Positions 23,001 through 38,000 of a stretch of 64,000 nucleotides of DNA are shown in pieces. Every line of letters starts with the position of its first letter. Positions within the stretch are counted from its first letter, which is position 1. The notes beneath the pieces are model-generated. The model had not been told where the DNA came from. It made no database searches and was given only the letters and a program-made list of their open reading frames with translations. The translations under genes and the position numbers were made by a program. This stretch comes from Congeria kusceri (lineage: Eukaryota > Mollusca > Bivalvia > Myida > Dreissenidae), in assembly GCA_027627225.1 (NCBI GenBank), contig CM051032.1, forward strand, positions 63,810,637 to 63,874,636, written 5' to 3'.

Positions 23001-26000
23001 GAAAATTCGTCAATGGATTAAATTATAAAGAGTTTGTAAAGCTTTTTATCTGTATTTTGGAAAACACGTGTAATTCTTACACAGCGTTAAAAATTACTAC
23101 TATGATTGAAAGTCAAAATGACCTAGTGGTTAGCGGGACAAACTATTGAAGGTCAGAATGACCTAGTGGTTAGTGGGACAAACTATTGAAAGTCATAATG
23201 ACCTAGTGGTTAGCGGGACAAACTATTGAAAGTCACAATGACCTAGTGGTTAGCGGGACAAACTATTGAAAGTCAGAATGACCTAGTGGTTAGCGGGACA
23301 AACTATTGAAAGTCAGAATGACCTAGTGGTTAGCGGGACAAACTATTGAAGGTCAGAATGACATAGTGGTTAGCGGGACAAACTATTGAAAGTCAGAATG
23401 ACCTAGTGGTTAGCGGGACAAACTATTGAAAGTCAGAATGACCTAGTGGTTAGCGGGACAAACTATTGAAAGTCAGAATGACCTAGTGGTTAGCGGGACA
23501 AACTATTGAAAGTCAGAATGACCTAGTGGTTAGCGGGACAAACTACTGAAAGTCAGAATGACCTAGTGGTTAGCGGGACAAACTTTTGATCCCGGCAGTC
23601 ATAGGCTCGTCTCCCGGCGAAGGCAAATCTTTTAACTATATATTGTTTCTTTATATAACATTTGTATGTGATTACCGGTAGTCCATTTGCTTTAGTTTAT
23701 GCAGTTAAGACATTAAATGAAATTTTTCAAAAATATGAATTCTGTGAATACGTCCCTGTAAGATTAGCTTAATAATCTTCATAAATATGGGCACAGTACA
23801 TGACTACATACCTGTTCTTGAGATGCTGGATGCTGCCCAGGCAGCGGAACCGTCCATTCACCATGATTGCGAGTCTTCCACACAGCGCCTCACACTCCTC
23901 CATGCTGCAAGTTGATCATCATTATAAAACAATATACTGGGAATGTTAAATACACCAGGGGCCCTATTCACCAATCCATTTTTATACTTCTGGGGTCATA
24001 TTCGGAAAAATCTTAAGTGAGATCTTATCCTTGGTCTTAAAATTGTCCTTTTAAGCATTTTTGTCCATGTATACATGAAATTCTGCTAAATGTTTCCTAT
24101 TTATCAACGTATTGTTAACTACTATTTACTAAACTGTAATTGGATTCATTAATTTACATGTAGTTTTAAAAATATTACCATACAAAAATTGGAACTTAAG
24201 TAAAAATAGTTTAAGATAAACTTAAGATGTTTCTGGAATATGGCCAACGACTACGAAAATTCTCGGTCTCAAACTTAATCTCAACTGAAAATAATGACCA
24301 ATGAAAATGTTTGTTACATTTGAGCTTTGATTTCTATTGGTTGAATATTTAAGGTTAAGACTCAGATTAAAGAATGTTCGTGGGGCCTGGCCACAATTTC
24401 TAAAAAAATCTTAAGCAAGTTATAACAGGATTAGCTTATGATCACTATTTTCATATTGTAATAACACGCCATTATGTGAAGTTAAAATAAGACGTCAAAC
24501 ATAGAATAAACTGTTTTATTATAGCAATGTTTATATGCAGTTTACCATTTGTGATTCAAGAATTTTTCAGAGTAATTAGTGCAATAGACACCTGCATATG
24601 TAACTGCATCAGTAAAATTGATTTTACCACCAAATTGTATACTTGTATGCTTTAACAAATATTGCACAAAAAATTAAACTGTGTCGATGCGTGCATGAAC
24701 AGAGTTTATAAAATCAGTAAAAATGATCAAAGACAGTCAGTTTTAATGAAACAGTCATGGAAAAATGCTAGTTATACCAAAAGTATTGACATAGTATACA
24801 TAAACAACATGAAATAATCAGTTTCATGTGAAAAAAGAACAAAAATCATGTCCATTCTATGTTTGATGTCTTATTCTAACCTAATACAGCGTTTAATAAA
24901 TAGTGCATAAATAATGCTTTAAATGCATCTTACAGTTTGAATTAAAATTGTATGTTAGGTATATAGGATTTGACACGAGTTGTCATTTCATACCATACTT
25001 TATTACATAAGTTCAGTCATTTTGTTAGTAAGCGAGCCTTTGGGGAGATTACTAAGAATTTCCTGGTCGAGTAAAAAAAATAAAATGGTACGAAATGACG
25101 AGTGTCAGATCTTTTGTTATTACATGCTTTTAAACCAAAAAAACAACCCTTCTAATTTTACCAAAAGATGTAGATAAATCCTAGAAGTTGTGTACTGACA
25201 TGACGTCATTTCATGTTCACGACGTCATGTAACCAAAATAATGTCATGCGATTGGTCAGTCAAAGAATAAGTAGCCAATGAAAACGCTCAAAATGTTATC
25301 TTACACATGTGTAACAAAAAAATATTTGTAATGGCTGTATTACACTGAAAACAAGGTAAATCATGTGATAACATCGCAATAAGTGATAATTTGTCTTCCT
25401 GAAGAAATTTTAAAATACTAATTTTCGTTGATGAAATAAGAGACTTAAGCTGGTTATCTTAAGAAAAATCTAGAAATTTGACCCATAAGTAAGAATAAAG
25501 AATATTATTGATTGAAACTGTTAAACACTGTCAATTTGAATCTAACATGGTATTTCCGAAGCTAATTTTAGCAAACTGTATTAAGAATGATTTGTCAATG
25601 ACACAGGCAACATAGGAACCTGGCACAGTTGCGAACGCACAGTTATTTTGCTTAGAACGCACAGTCTAAGTCTATTCTATATACTGAAGTCTATGAAAGG
25701 GTTGGTGAACATGGATTCCAGTCTTTGTTACACTGCCAATGAGGTTAGGATATTTATGTTAATGCATCTGCGTAAACAGTCGTCCTGGATCATCCAGGTC
25801 AGCAATTTCCCCTACAGTGGATTTATGTTTAGAAGAGAATTCCTTGAAACAGAAAATACCATAAAAGCGAAAAGCATCGTCCTGGATCAGCCTGTGCGGA
25901 CTGCACAGGCTGATCCGGGACAACACTTTAGGCACGTGCTTTAAGGCTTGGTTTCCCACAATATGCCTCAAATATATTTTAAAGATTCTTTATCGTTGAG

Positions 26001-29000
26001 GAAAAGGGCAAACTGGCTCTCCAAAGGGAGATAACTCACACACCTGTGGGAGGTGAGGATGACGGACCGACCGTCCTTGACTATATTCGTGATGCAGTCC
26101 CACAGAAACCTTCTAGCCCCAGGGTCCATTCCGGTAGTTGGCTCGTCCTAGAAGTGTACATGGAGTTCTTAATTTGAAGCTGTGCTAACAGGAGAACAAA
26201 CTTTAGCAGGTTAGAAAGAAAATTATATTGGACACTGACCTTTACTAAAGACATGCTATCCATTTTGCAAATAACAAAATATACCATAGAATATTTTATA
26301 TATTAAATATGGGATCACAGTTTTGTAAAACTAATTTATTCTGTAACCAAAATAATAAGCACTAATTATTTAGCAATGTTCACAGGCCAAAAAGAATGCA
26401 AGGATAATTGGTTATATATTAGGGATGTCAACGGCTACCAAAATTGGTATCCGGTTATTCGTATGTAATATCCGGATACTATCCGAATAACCGTATAGAT
26501 CGGCATTGGCGGTCCGGAATCTGGCACGTGTTAAAGTTGCAGAATTAAGTTCACATCTAGACGATACTTCTATATTGAAAACACAATACTATTTCATTAT
26601 TGAAAAAAGTACATGTAACAAACTACGTCGATTTCTGTTCGTAAATTGTGCGTTTGTTTGTTTTGTATAGCATGCAATGTTGCTATGCCCTTCAATTAAA
26701 GTACCCCAATTAAACATTTGATTTGCGTAAAGGTAAGTGGGTGTTAAGGCTGACTGGTGTATGGTAAACCCATAAATTGCGATGTTTTAGTAAAACACGC
26801 AATGCGCTAATAAAATGCACATAAACACAAAAACAAGGATGGATCAATGTTAGTATATATATTTTATTTTAATTGGCATTGTTAACTGTTAGAGAACCAT
26901 CTGTTATCAAGAGGGACGCACCTAATCGGCATAATCGATTGTGACATCTTGTTTGTTTAATAGGACTGTCAAAGTTAGTGTGGTGTAGAGGCCTGTAGCT
27001 GTGTAGTGTTAATAATAGACAGGCAAGAAGGGCGTTTGTATGCTTAAAAAAAAATGAGAAAAATCGGATTTTCAATTTTTATACGAATATTCGGTTACTA
27101 ACCTGGTAACCGGATATTAACATAGTAACCGGATAACTGGTTATCCGGATATTCGTTGACATCCCTATTATATATGTTGTTATATATGTTATATATTTGT
27201 CATTTTACCGTGGCAATTTTTTTCTTTTTGGTGAATGTTTGGTGACCCATGACAACAAAATATTTATTATTTTAGTTAAAATGTACAGCTACAAAGAATA
27301 GCATTAAGAAGAATAACATTTCAAGAAATGTAGAGTAAATGTATACAGTTATAAATTACCAAAAAGATGACAGATGGGTTCCCAATCAGTGAAATGGCTG
27401 TCGAGAGTTTACGCTTGTTCCCACCAGAGTAGTTCGTGGATATTTTGTCTGCATGTGGCAGAAGACCAAGACGCCGAATCGCCCATTCTGCAACCTATTA
27501 ACAAACAACAAAAAAGTGTTTAACTTCAAAACCATAACAAGAGGGCCATGATGGCCCAAAGCGCTCACCTGAGAACTGGCACAGATGAAGACAATACTGT
27601 TGTGACAGGTTTGAAAATTAAGGTATCTGAACAATACACATGTTTCCGCAAAGGGGTATAGGATTGGTTTGATTTAAAACATCGGTTAGTGCAATGGGCT
27701 AACTATTTGTGTAGTGGATGTTCGCTGTTTTTGCTAATGGTTCTCAAATCATTTTTCTTGATATTCTACCTGACGCTTTTTCATTAAGTCAGTGACAATT
27801 CTGGAAAATGCATAAACCATAGATTCTGATGTCTTTTCGCAGACAGTTTTGGAGAACTAGTTGCAATGCGATAAATTCGATGTATAAGGTCAAGTTTTGC
27901 TTTTTCTTTGATTATTTTCTGTCCAATGAGTATAATGATGTTAATGCAGGCTCTGAAGCCATCAATGTTGCATGTACAAATAACTTCATGTAAGGTTTGC
28001 AATTATTGGACATTAAATGTTAGCAATCAATCTTTATGGTCATACGCAAACTGTGCAAATTTGGTGAACATTGAATAAAAAATCGTGTGTGCCAGCCAAT
28101 CATTGATAACTTGTTGATGTATTTTTTCCACACACAAAGGGGCAATAACTCCAGTGTTTCTGGCCTGATCATGCTTATATTCACCTGTAATCGTACGTTC
28201 ACAGACAAACTGTTCATGATTGGTGAAGATTGGATGAAATATGAAGTCTCTATCCTGAATAATGTCCATTTTTAAAAATTCTTTTCACAAACAAAGGGCA
28301 ATAAATTTGGTGTTTCTGGCTTATTTGCTTATTTCGACTTCATCTTTAATCTTATGGTCATAGACAAACTGTGCAAGATTGGTGAAGATTGGATGAAAAA
28401 TGAAGTCTTTATCCTCAATAATGTCCATTTTTGCATATTTTTTTCACCAACAAAGTGCAATAACTCCTGTGTTTCTGGTCCGATCTTGCTTATATTTGAC
28501 TACAACTGTAATCTCATAGTCATAGACAAACTGTAAAGGATTGGTGAAGATTGGATGAAAAATGAAGTCTCTATCCTGAATAAAGTCCATTTTTATATAT
28601 TTTTTTATAAACGAAGGGCAATAACTCCGGTTTTTGAAATACGATCTAGCCCATTTTTGGCGTCTGCTGAGATCTGATGGTCATACACAAACTGTGAAAG
28701 TTTGGTTAAGATTGGATGGAAAATGAAGTTAATATGTTGGAAAAAGGCATTTTTGCACTTTTTTGCATGAAAAAGGGGCAATAACTCTAGTGGTTCTGGT
28801 GTGATCTGGCCCAATAACAATCCCGTCCGAGATTTTATTGTCATACACTAACTGTGCAGGTCTGGTTAAGATTGGATGAAGTCTCTGTCATGAGAACGGA
28901 ACTAATTGTTGACAGCGCACGCACGACGGCTGATGGACAACGCAGGAGAGGTCCCCTATATCTATAGCTCACCGAACACTTTGTGCTCATGTGAGCTAAA

Positions 29001-32000
29001 AATGAACAGCAGACATATCTCATATATTTGGGTTACAGAAATTTGCCTGAAAAAGTGTGATTATAAAAATTTTGCTGCCTTCACAAAGTCTCTTTTCTTC
29101 ACAACAGAAATATGTAGCAAATGTGTTTTTGCTCCATTCTGGATGATAAACCAGGAACATATTCGCAATTTAGGATTAAAACGTGTGTAATTCAGTTTGC
29201 AATTTTCCAAAACCCTGACAATCCTGACAATCAAAATAGTATGCAAGTTATAGTCAACTTAAGAAAACTAACTCTACGAAACTTTTCAATTAACAATGGG
29301 AATGTTTAATACCTGTTTAACCTCTGGCTCAGCAATTCCCCGTAGACGGGCATAGAACCTCAAATGCTCTACCCCAGTGAGCAAGGGATCAAGAGCGTCA
29401 AACTGCGGACAGTAGCCGATATTGCGGCGGACCTGAACCATGTTGTTCAGTATACTGAAACAGAAATAAAGAGAAAAATATGTTAAATGTGATTGTAATA
29501 AAATTAAGGTAAGACAAACAATGTGTAAGTTGGGAAGTAACAACTATCGAACATAAAATAAATCCTGAAGTGTCAGTTGCCACATTTAATGTGTTTACAA
29601 AAATCAGATTCTAGTACAATGTGCATAAACCCTATAATGTGTGCAATTTTTGTTAAGCACTTGAAGAAATTCTGTACCTTTACTCCCATTCCATTTTAAA
29701 TCCGTTTTAACAATAATCAGATCACTTGAAACAAGAGGGCCCTGAGGGCCCTAGGAAGCTCACCTGAGACCATGTAACCCAATTGGAATTTGCATCCCCG
29801 AGGCGTGGCTTATTTTTATCCCAGGGGCAGAAGTTGAACAACCTTGAACAAACCTCTGGGCCTTGCGATTTCAGGTAAAGAATTTTTTAAGTCGTTTTGC
29901 TATTTAAGTCTATATAAACCATGTGACCCCTCGGGGGGTGGCCAGATTTGACCCCAGGGGCATAATTTGAACAATCTTTGGAGAGGACCACTATACAATG
30001 TTACGTAACAAATATTGGAAAGCTGTGGGCCTTGCCATTTCAGAGCAGAAGATTTTTAAAGTCATTTTGCTATTTAAGTCTATATAAACCATTTGACCCC
30101 CCGGGCGTGACCAGTTTTGACCCCAGGGGCATAATTTGAACACTCTTTGTAGAGGACCACTATACAATGTTACATACCAAATATGAAACATCTAGGCCTT
30201 GTGGTTTCAGAGGAGAAGATTTTTAATGTCATTTTGCTATATATTCTATATAAACCATGTGACCCCCGGGGCGTGGCCCGTATTAACCCCAGGGGCATCA
30301 TTTGAACAATCTTTGTAGAGGACTTCTAGAGGATGTCACATATCAAATATGAAAGGTCTGAGCCTTGCGGTTTCATAGAAGAAGATTTTTAAAGTTTTAA
30401 CTTTTTAAATCTATTTTTAGCTCTGGTGACCTACATATTCAGCGGACCGGAAAGATTTGAACAACTTTGAAAGAGGTCCACACAAGGATCATTCCTGTGA
30501 AGTTTGGTGAAAATCTGCCAAGCGGTTTAGGAGACGATGCACACACGCACAACAGACAACGGGCGATCACAAAAGCTCACCATGAGCACTTTTGTGCTCA
30601 GGTGAGCTAAAAATAAGATTCTGTGTTTGATAAATACACATGCCCTCGGTTGGTGCTGGATAGCCCATTTCTAAGTCCAAATTAGGTTAAGGTCAAAGTG
30701 AGGTTGGGTGATATGGGTGGATAGGGAATGGTCATAAGCAACAACTGTGTAAGTATCCAAGTGTTGTAGTAAGCGGTGTTGGTGCTAGACGAAACGGTAA
30801 AGTCTACTTAACCTTGTCAAGGACGGATGGACAGGACAATCACTTTATGCCTCTCGCATCAAGATGCTGGGGGCATAAAAACACACACTCACAATAGAGT
30901 TAATATACAGCTACACGATATCTATCACAATACACATGTAAGTTTTCAATATAATTTACAATATATAAAGTGTTTTTCAAACCTGTAATTGTTGATGAAA
31001 GCGTTTCCCTTAGACAGTCTCTCATCCCCTGTCAGCATTTTAAATGTCGTAGTTTTTCCTGCCCCGTTGACCCCTAACAGCCCAAAGCACTGCCCCTTAG
31101 GGACCCCCACACATAACCGATCCACAGCTGTAAGTTTGCCCTTTTTGCCACCTCGGGAACTGAAAACCTGGAATTATGAGATATTAACTTTAAAATTTCC
31201 TAAAAATAAACCTAACAACTAACATTCTTTGTAGTAACCCAAGGCTAGTAGTTGTTTTTGGGCTGGTGAAAATGTGCAGACACTAGCCCGATTGGGTGAA
31301 AACTGAACTAATACCCTTTTGATAATGCCGGCATTTTAAATGAAGTATATTTTTCAAGTGATTCATTTCTTGTACAAGTTCTTTGCTTTACACATGGTCA
31401 ATGGGACCATTCCATTTAAAAAGATTACACTAAGTCGTTAGTTTTGTGACTTAACTTAGTCATCTTTTGATACACATCTGAACACTTATTGATATGCATT
31501 CAGATAGCCAATTGCCGTCTTCTGTTAATTGCTAATAAATTTTTATTTCATAACAAAAGATCTTTTTCTATTGATCAAGATTAAAACAAGAGCTTTAATC
31601 AAAGGGAACCGAACTCTTGAGTGTATGACCTACACAAAAATTACTGATACCATAACATATCTTGCAATTGATTAAGATTAAAACAAGAGCTTTAATCATA
31701 GGGAACTGAACTCTTGAGTGTATGACCTACACAAAAATTACTGATACCATAACATATCTTGCTATTGATTAAGATTAAAACAAGAGCTTTAATCATAGGG
31801 AACTGAACTCTTGAGTGTATGACCTACACAAAAATTACTGATACCATAACATATCTTGCAATTAAAATTGGAGAATAAAAGCAAAATCACCAAGATTTGT
31901 TCCAATAAAAAGAGTCGAGCTCTAAAACTGTTACATTCTATACATCATTATTTGTTCCATAAGATGAAATGCAATTTGAATAATTGCAAAAACCAAACGG

Positions 32001-35000
32001 TCAGGGATTATACCCATTGGATTTTTTTAGATTCTTTAAACATAGCACAGGTTTAAATATATTGTAATATTTATGTTATTTACAATAAATAACAAACTGT
32101 AACATAATGCTAAGGTTAAGCAGAAATACAATTCTGATCAGTGTCGAAAGTCAAGATGTCTCACTTTTGTAAGCTCTTCAATTCGAAGGATGTCGTCTTT
32201 GGCCCCTCCACCAAGTACTCTCCTCCGTTCCTTAGCAACGTCTGCATCTTCATCCTCCAAATTGTCCCTCGTCTGCTTTAGCAGCCTAACAAACATAATT
32301 ATATGTTTTTCAAGGTACAGTCCATAAAAATGCAAGTGAGAACCGTTATAAACATGGACTAATTGATACAGGTCAATAAAACGATTTAAATTGCAGACGA
32401 TTACAGCGTGTCTGTAAACAGAAAACCATAATTCCCCATATTTACAATAAATGGTTGATCCCCTCATTATCAGCAACATATGAATAGCACACATTTAAAT
32501 GACAAAATGAGCACTGACAAAATAATACCCCATGGGATAAAGTTAGCTGTATTTCCACACTGTAAGATAAAGCAGACACACACAGTCTAATGACAGAGCA
32601 ACAGGTAAGGACTGTGTCAGAATTGGGTATTACCCAATCATATTTAAAATAATTGAGTACTAAAAAAAAGATTTGAGTACTTTAAATTATGTTACCCCAT
32701 TTGAATAAAATTCATTTAGTATTAGACGAAGTTGATCTCCAAATTAAGTAGAACGACCACAGCACGCAAATAGTTTCTTTAATTTAAGGTAGTCACACGT
32801 AATATCGACTCAGTTCGTAACCTATCGGAGTCTTCCGGTATATTGCGGATTAACGTCGGACGACGATAATCACAAAAAATTACATAACTAAACATCGTGT
32901 AAATAAGCCATAAACTAAAACGAAACATTTACGTTTTGGTTAGCAACGTATATTTCCTTTGTTAAGCATAAATAAAAAATATTGCGCTTTGGCTTCGTGA
33001 TCATCAAACTTGTATTGGTGACAATATTGTGTGGAACATTCTATTTCTTTGAACGTTACTTCGGTGCCAGAATAGAGACTGTTGGCTCATGAATAGTGTT
33101 GTATAAATGCAAGGCACATCATAAACCATAAACTCCATGTAATGAAGAGAGACTGGCTTGATTTGCACCACATTGCATACAGGTTTGTTTGACAATGGTG
33201 TCTGTATGTGGAATTCCTTTATTTGTTAAATATATGAACATCAATATAAAGTAAATTAATACAATTATATGATTTTATGTTTATTTAGATCTCATTCAAG
33301 ACCATTTTCTATTGACAAATATATCATTTTAAAAATTTATAATGTGTTTTTATTTGTTCATATTGCACCAGATTCCAATAATTTGTATGTTAAATGATTC
33401 ACATTTAAACAAAATGATCCATAATTTGACATCTAAAGTCTAATATATGAAGCTATGTTCTCAGTGTATGTAGTTAACAATGATCATGGTTTAGTTACTT
33501 TTACTTATACAATATAGACTTAATAATTTGTATTTGCAGCTTCCTGGCTCAGGTTCCCTGATGTCACATCAATGGCAACATTTATAGATTATTATAGACA
33601 AATCATCATGGACTTTTGAGAAAAACAAAACAGTTCATCAGTTCAAGTTTTTCACAAGACCACACAGGTCAAGGAAACTATATTGGACGCGAAGAATTTC
33701 GAACAACAATCATCAAGATTACAGTGCTTCTGTCCTTGGATTGAACACTTAATTTAATGATCTGCATTATTGTGCCCATATTGACACAAGTTTTGATTCA
33801 CACTTTCCAGTATAATCTTTTAGTTATATTAATACTTGGTAATTTTTGAAAATGTTGCTTAGACAGCAATGAAATGTTACCATGCTTAAATTTAAGTATT
33901 TTTTTTTTCATGGATTATTATATGAACAAAATAAATTATTACATAGTTATTTATTATTTAATATTGGTTAAATATTATTCACATTATTATTTCAACAACA
34001 TTACCTAAATACAGATGTAAAATATATTTTTTTGCAATACTACAACATGCAATTACAACAGTCTGTGTTAAATTTGCTGATACACTTTGAGTAACTATTG
34101 AGTTAAATAGCAAATAAGTTAGGTGTTTCAGTTTTTAATTTAATCCCAAAATTACATGTAAAGCTCCTAAACATTTATTTCAACTTAATCAAGTTAGAAA
34201 TTTGAATAAACTAGAGTTTGTGACAATTTTAGTTTTAATATGTCGGATATGTCAGATAAATAATATTTTACAAATAACTATTGTCAATTCTTAAACCCAC
34301 CCTTCCATACTTCCATACTTCATTGATCAGCAAAGATTTGCAGAAGATTTAGAAATGGTAAAAGTTTATAGTATTGCACTGTTTATTTGTATTAACAATA
34401 AAATTATTTTTGGAGGGTCAAATACACTTGAACAATAGTCCAGAATTCACTATGAAATTGAAAGCACATTTTGTAAAAGTGTTAGAATTTGTTTTTATGT
34501 CACAATACACTAAATAAATAAGTCATGTAGGGCTGTACTCTCTAAATAAATCAACAAGTTTAACTCGAAGACATGTTTTTAGGTTTAGACACTTGCTTTG
34601 ATATTCTTTTTTGGAGATGTTGGTAGGGTAAGCATTGGTATGCACAAATAAATCACTGAGATGTTTTAAGATTGGAGACTACAGTATGACACTTGCGCTG
34701 AGGTGGGTTACATTCAACTAGAAAGTAGCCGCTAAAATGATGGCGATAAAACAGTCAACTTTGTTTAGTGTCGAGTTCTTTCTTACATAATACATGACGT
34801 ACCCTTTTTATTGCTTAAATCAATTCAGCTTAGAATGCTCTTTAAGAAAAGTATGGTTATGAGGGTCCATATGTGCAAAATGTTGCATTTATTTATTTAT
34901 TTTTTTCCGTTCAAAATATATTTTATTTTCCTCGTCAATAGGTGTGTGAGGGTCGAGGGCATCCCACTCCACACCGTACAGAGTTTACAAGAAATATATG

Positions 35001-38000
35001 CATATTATAACACATTTTATACATTTTACCATCAATAGCTTTTACATTACAATATAAACAATATTTGTTAATAAAAAGTTGACAATACAAAATTTCTAAG
35101 GTCCCATATCACAACTACTGGAAAAGGGGTAACAATAGTTCCCATTCTTTACTTTTACGCAAATCATTAAAATAGTTAATTTCATTTAGTACATGGCAAT
35201 GCAAGGACAGGTACGATTTTGCTGCTTTAAGAGTGGGTCTAGTTTGGTTCATTTTACAATTATAAATAAACATTTTGATCAAAACAAATGTTAAGTTTAA
35301 GGGTCCATTTGTATTTGCATGTCCCAGTATAAAGGAAGGCATATTAAGAAAGTTCGAAAAATGATTACATCCAGAAAAAAATTCTGTTATTAACTGATTG
35401 ACATGCTTACATTCCCAAAATATATGTTGAATAGTTTCACATTCAGTTTGACAGAAGGTACAGTTGGCTGAAGTGGCATAACCAATTTTAAATAAGAAGG
35501 AGTTTGTACCTATGATTCTATGTACAATTCTATATTGAAACCACTGTAAATTGGTATCCTGTGTAATACGAAAAGGCATATCAAAAATATGTCGCCATTC
35601 TTTTGTTTCAATAGAATTAAAAATGTTCGACCATTTATCTATACACACTGGCGAAGACTCATTTTTGCTAATTATATCATACATAGGTTTTGTACCTTTT
35701 GTGTTTTCTAAGATGGACCTTAGGCTAGTGGGAATAAACGGCTTCATAAAGTAAGTATCATAAAAGCTTCTAAGCTTCATGTATCTTGCAACTGCGTTAA
35801 TAATTCCTAGGAAAAATAAGTAGTTTGGATGGAAGTTATATACTTTGCAGAAATCATCATAACTATAAAAGGTTAAAAGTTCAGCATTGTGCATCAAGTC
35901 CCCAACAAAATGAACGCCTTTTTCAAACCATGATTTAAAAAATACACTTTTGTTACCAATTGTTATGTCTGGGTTATAGAATATTGGATTTTGTAGCAAA
36001 AGCTGATTTTTAAATGGTTCTTTTCTACAAAGTTCAGCAAATGATTTCAATGTATCTTTCCAAAATTCATTTTGTATCTTGTTAATTAAGTTTTCAGGAT
36101 AGTGACTGCCACAGTTGTATAATTTTTGAAGATCAATCATTAAATTAACAATATTTATCCATTTTCCATTCCCAGTGACAATTCTACGGATCCATGAGCA
36201 CTTCAGAGAGCTAACAAAGGAAAACAAATCAATCATCTTTAAACCTCCTTCAGTATATTCCTTTATTAAAATAGTTTTGCTAATTCGTGGTTTACCATTC
36301 CACACAAAATTAAAAAATAATTCATTGATCTCTAATAAAAATTTTTGTGGTGGATTAGGCAAGGAAAGAAAGAGATGATTTAACACCAGCAATGCTAAAG
36401 TTTTAATTACTTGAATTCTTCCTATCGGTGTTAAAATCCTTCTGGTCCAGTTTTTTAATAAGGCTTTTATTTTAACTATTTTGTCAGCATAATTTAGTTC
36501 TACCATTTTTTTAAGGTCAATGTGGAATGTTAAGCCAAGCATGTCAAATGTTTGTTGGTTCCAATTTAATTTCCATCTTGTTTTAATACTTTCGGAGCTA
36601 AACTTATTTTTACCTATCCGACTACTTTCGTTTTGTCGAAATTAACTTTTAACCCTGAGTAGTGTGTGAAGTGTGACAATACATCTAAAGTTTCATTGAG
36701 AGATGCTGCAGAGCCATCCAGGAGTATCGAAGTGTCGTCGGCAAATTGTGACAATTTATATTCCATGTCATTAATTTTGATTCCCTTAATCTTAGGATTA
36801 GACCTTATTTTATTAGACAATATTTCAGCGCATAGTATAAAAATGTAGCAACTGAGCGGATCCCCTTGTCTGCAGCCACGTTGTATTGGAAAAAAATCTG
36901 ATAAAAACCCACACTGCGTGACCGCCGATACTCCGTCTTTATACAATACATTAAACCATTTTATTATATCAGGACCGAAATTAAACCATGATAGAGTCCG
37001 ATTAACACATGCCCATGACAAAGAGTCAAAGGCCTTTTCAAAATCTATTAGCAACAGCAGACCCGGGATTTCATTTTCATCTGTGTAATTAAGTATATCG
37101 TAAATGAGTCTGGTGTTCTCTCCTATGAACCTACCCTTGATAAATCCAGATTGGTCATTGTTTATTAGTTTATCTATATACAGTTTCAACCTGTTTGCTA
37201 TGCATCCAGAACCGATTTTATATACAGTATTTAGTAACGTTATTGGCCGCCAGTTCTGTAAAAATTGTCTAGGTTTGTCACCTTTTGGAATGCAGGTAAT
37301 TATACCTTGTGTTTGAGTAACGGATAAATTTCCACTTGTAAATGCATGATTTAAAGCTCTGCAAACGAAGGTGCCCAATTTTGGCCAAAATGCCTTAAAA
37401 AAGTCATTTGTAAAACCGGATGAACCTGGGCTTTTATTATTTGCCACGTTTTTTAAAACAATAGAAGCCTCATTTAATGTGATTGGCCCTTCTAAATTAT
37501 TTAACTGTTCACTTGACAGTTTGGGTATTTCTATGTCATTTGCATAACTATTTAAATCTTCATCGTACACGTTTACATTTTGAGACTGGTATAGTTTTTT
37601 ATAGAAAAAGGCAGTTTCTTTTAAAATGTCAGATCGGTTATCTAGTACAATTCCATTATCATTAATTAAGTTGGTCATAGTTTTTGTCGTATAATTGTTG
37701 TATTTTTCAAGGTTACAGAATAGTTTCGAGGGTTTTTCACCATTTTGAACCCATTCAGCTCTCGACCTAATAACGGACCCTTTTAATTTTTCATCATATA
37801 TATTTTTAAGTTCAGCTTTTAAATTATTAATATATTGAACATTATCATCTGTGAGAGTTTTTTCTAGTTCTTCGATTTCGAGTTTAAGTTGCTTTTCACG
37901 ATTGTTAGTCGATTTCTTCTTATAGGAACTGTAAGATATAGCTTTGCCCCTTATTTCCATAAGTAAAGTATCGAGAAAAAGTTGATCATCAATCGTGAAT

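Noticed and set aside
23107..23640. tRNA gene(s)
   Set aside because: A-box-like units lack an acceptor stem and anticodon arm, and only one B-box-like segment exists. A SINE-derived array fits better.
29731..30612. Helitron (ends near CTAA after a hairpin)
   Set aside because: The hairpin abuts the end instead of sitting about ten bases before it, no clear TC start is present, and no Rep/helicase is nearby. The class is left open.
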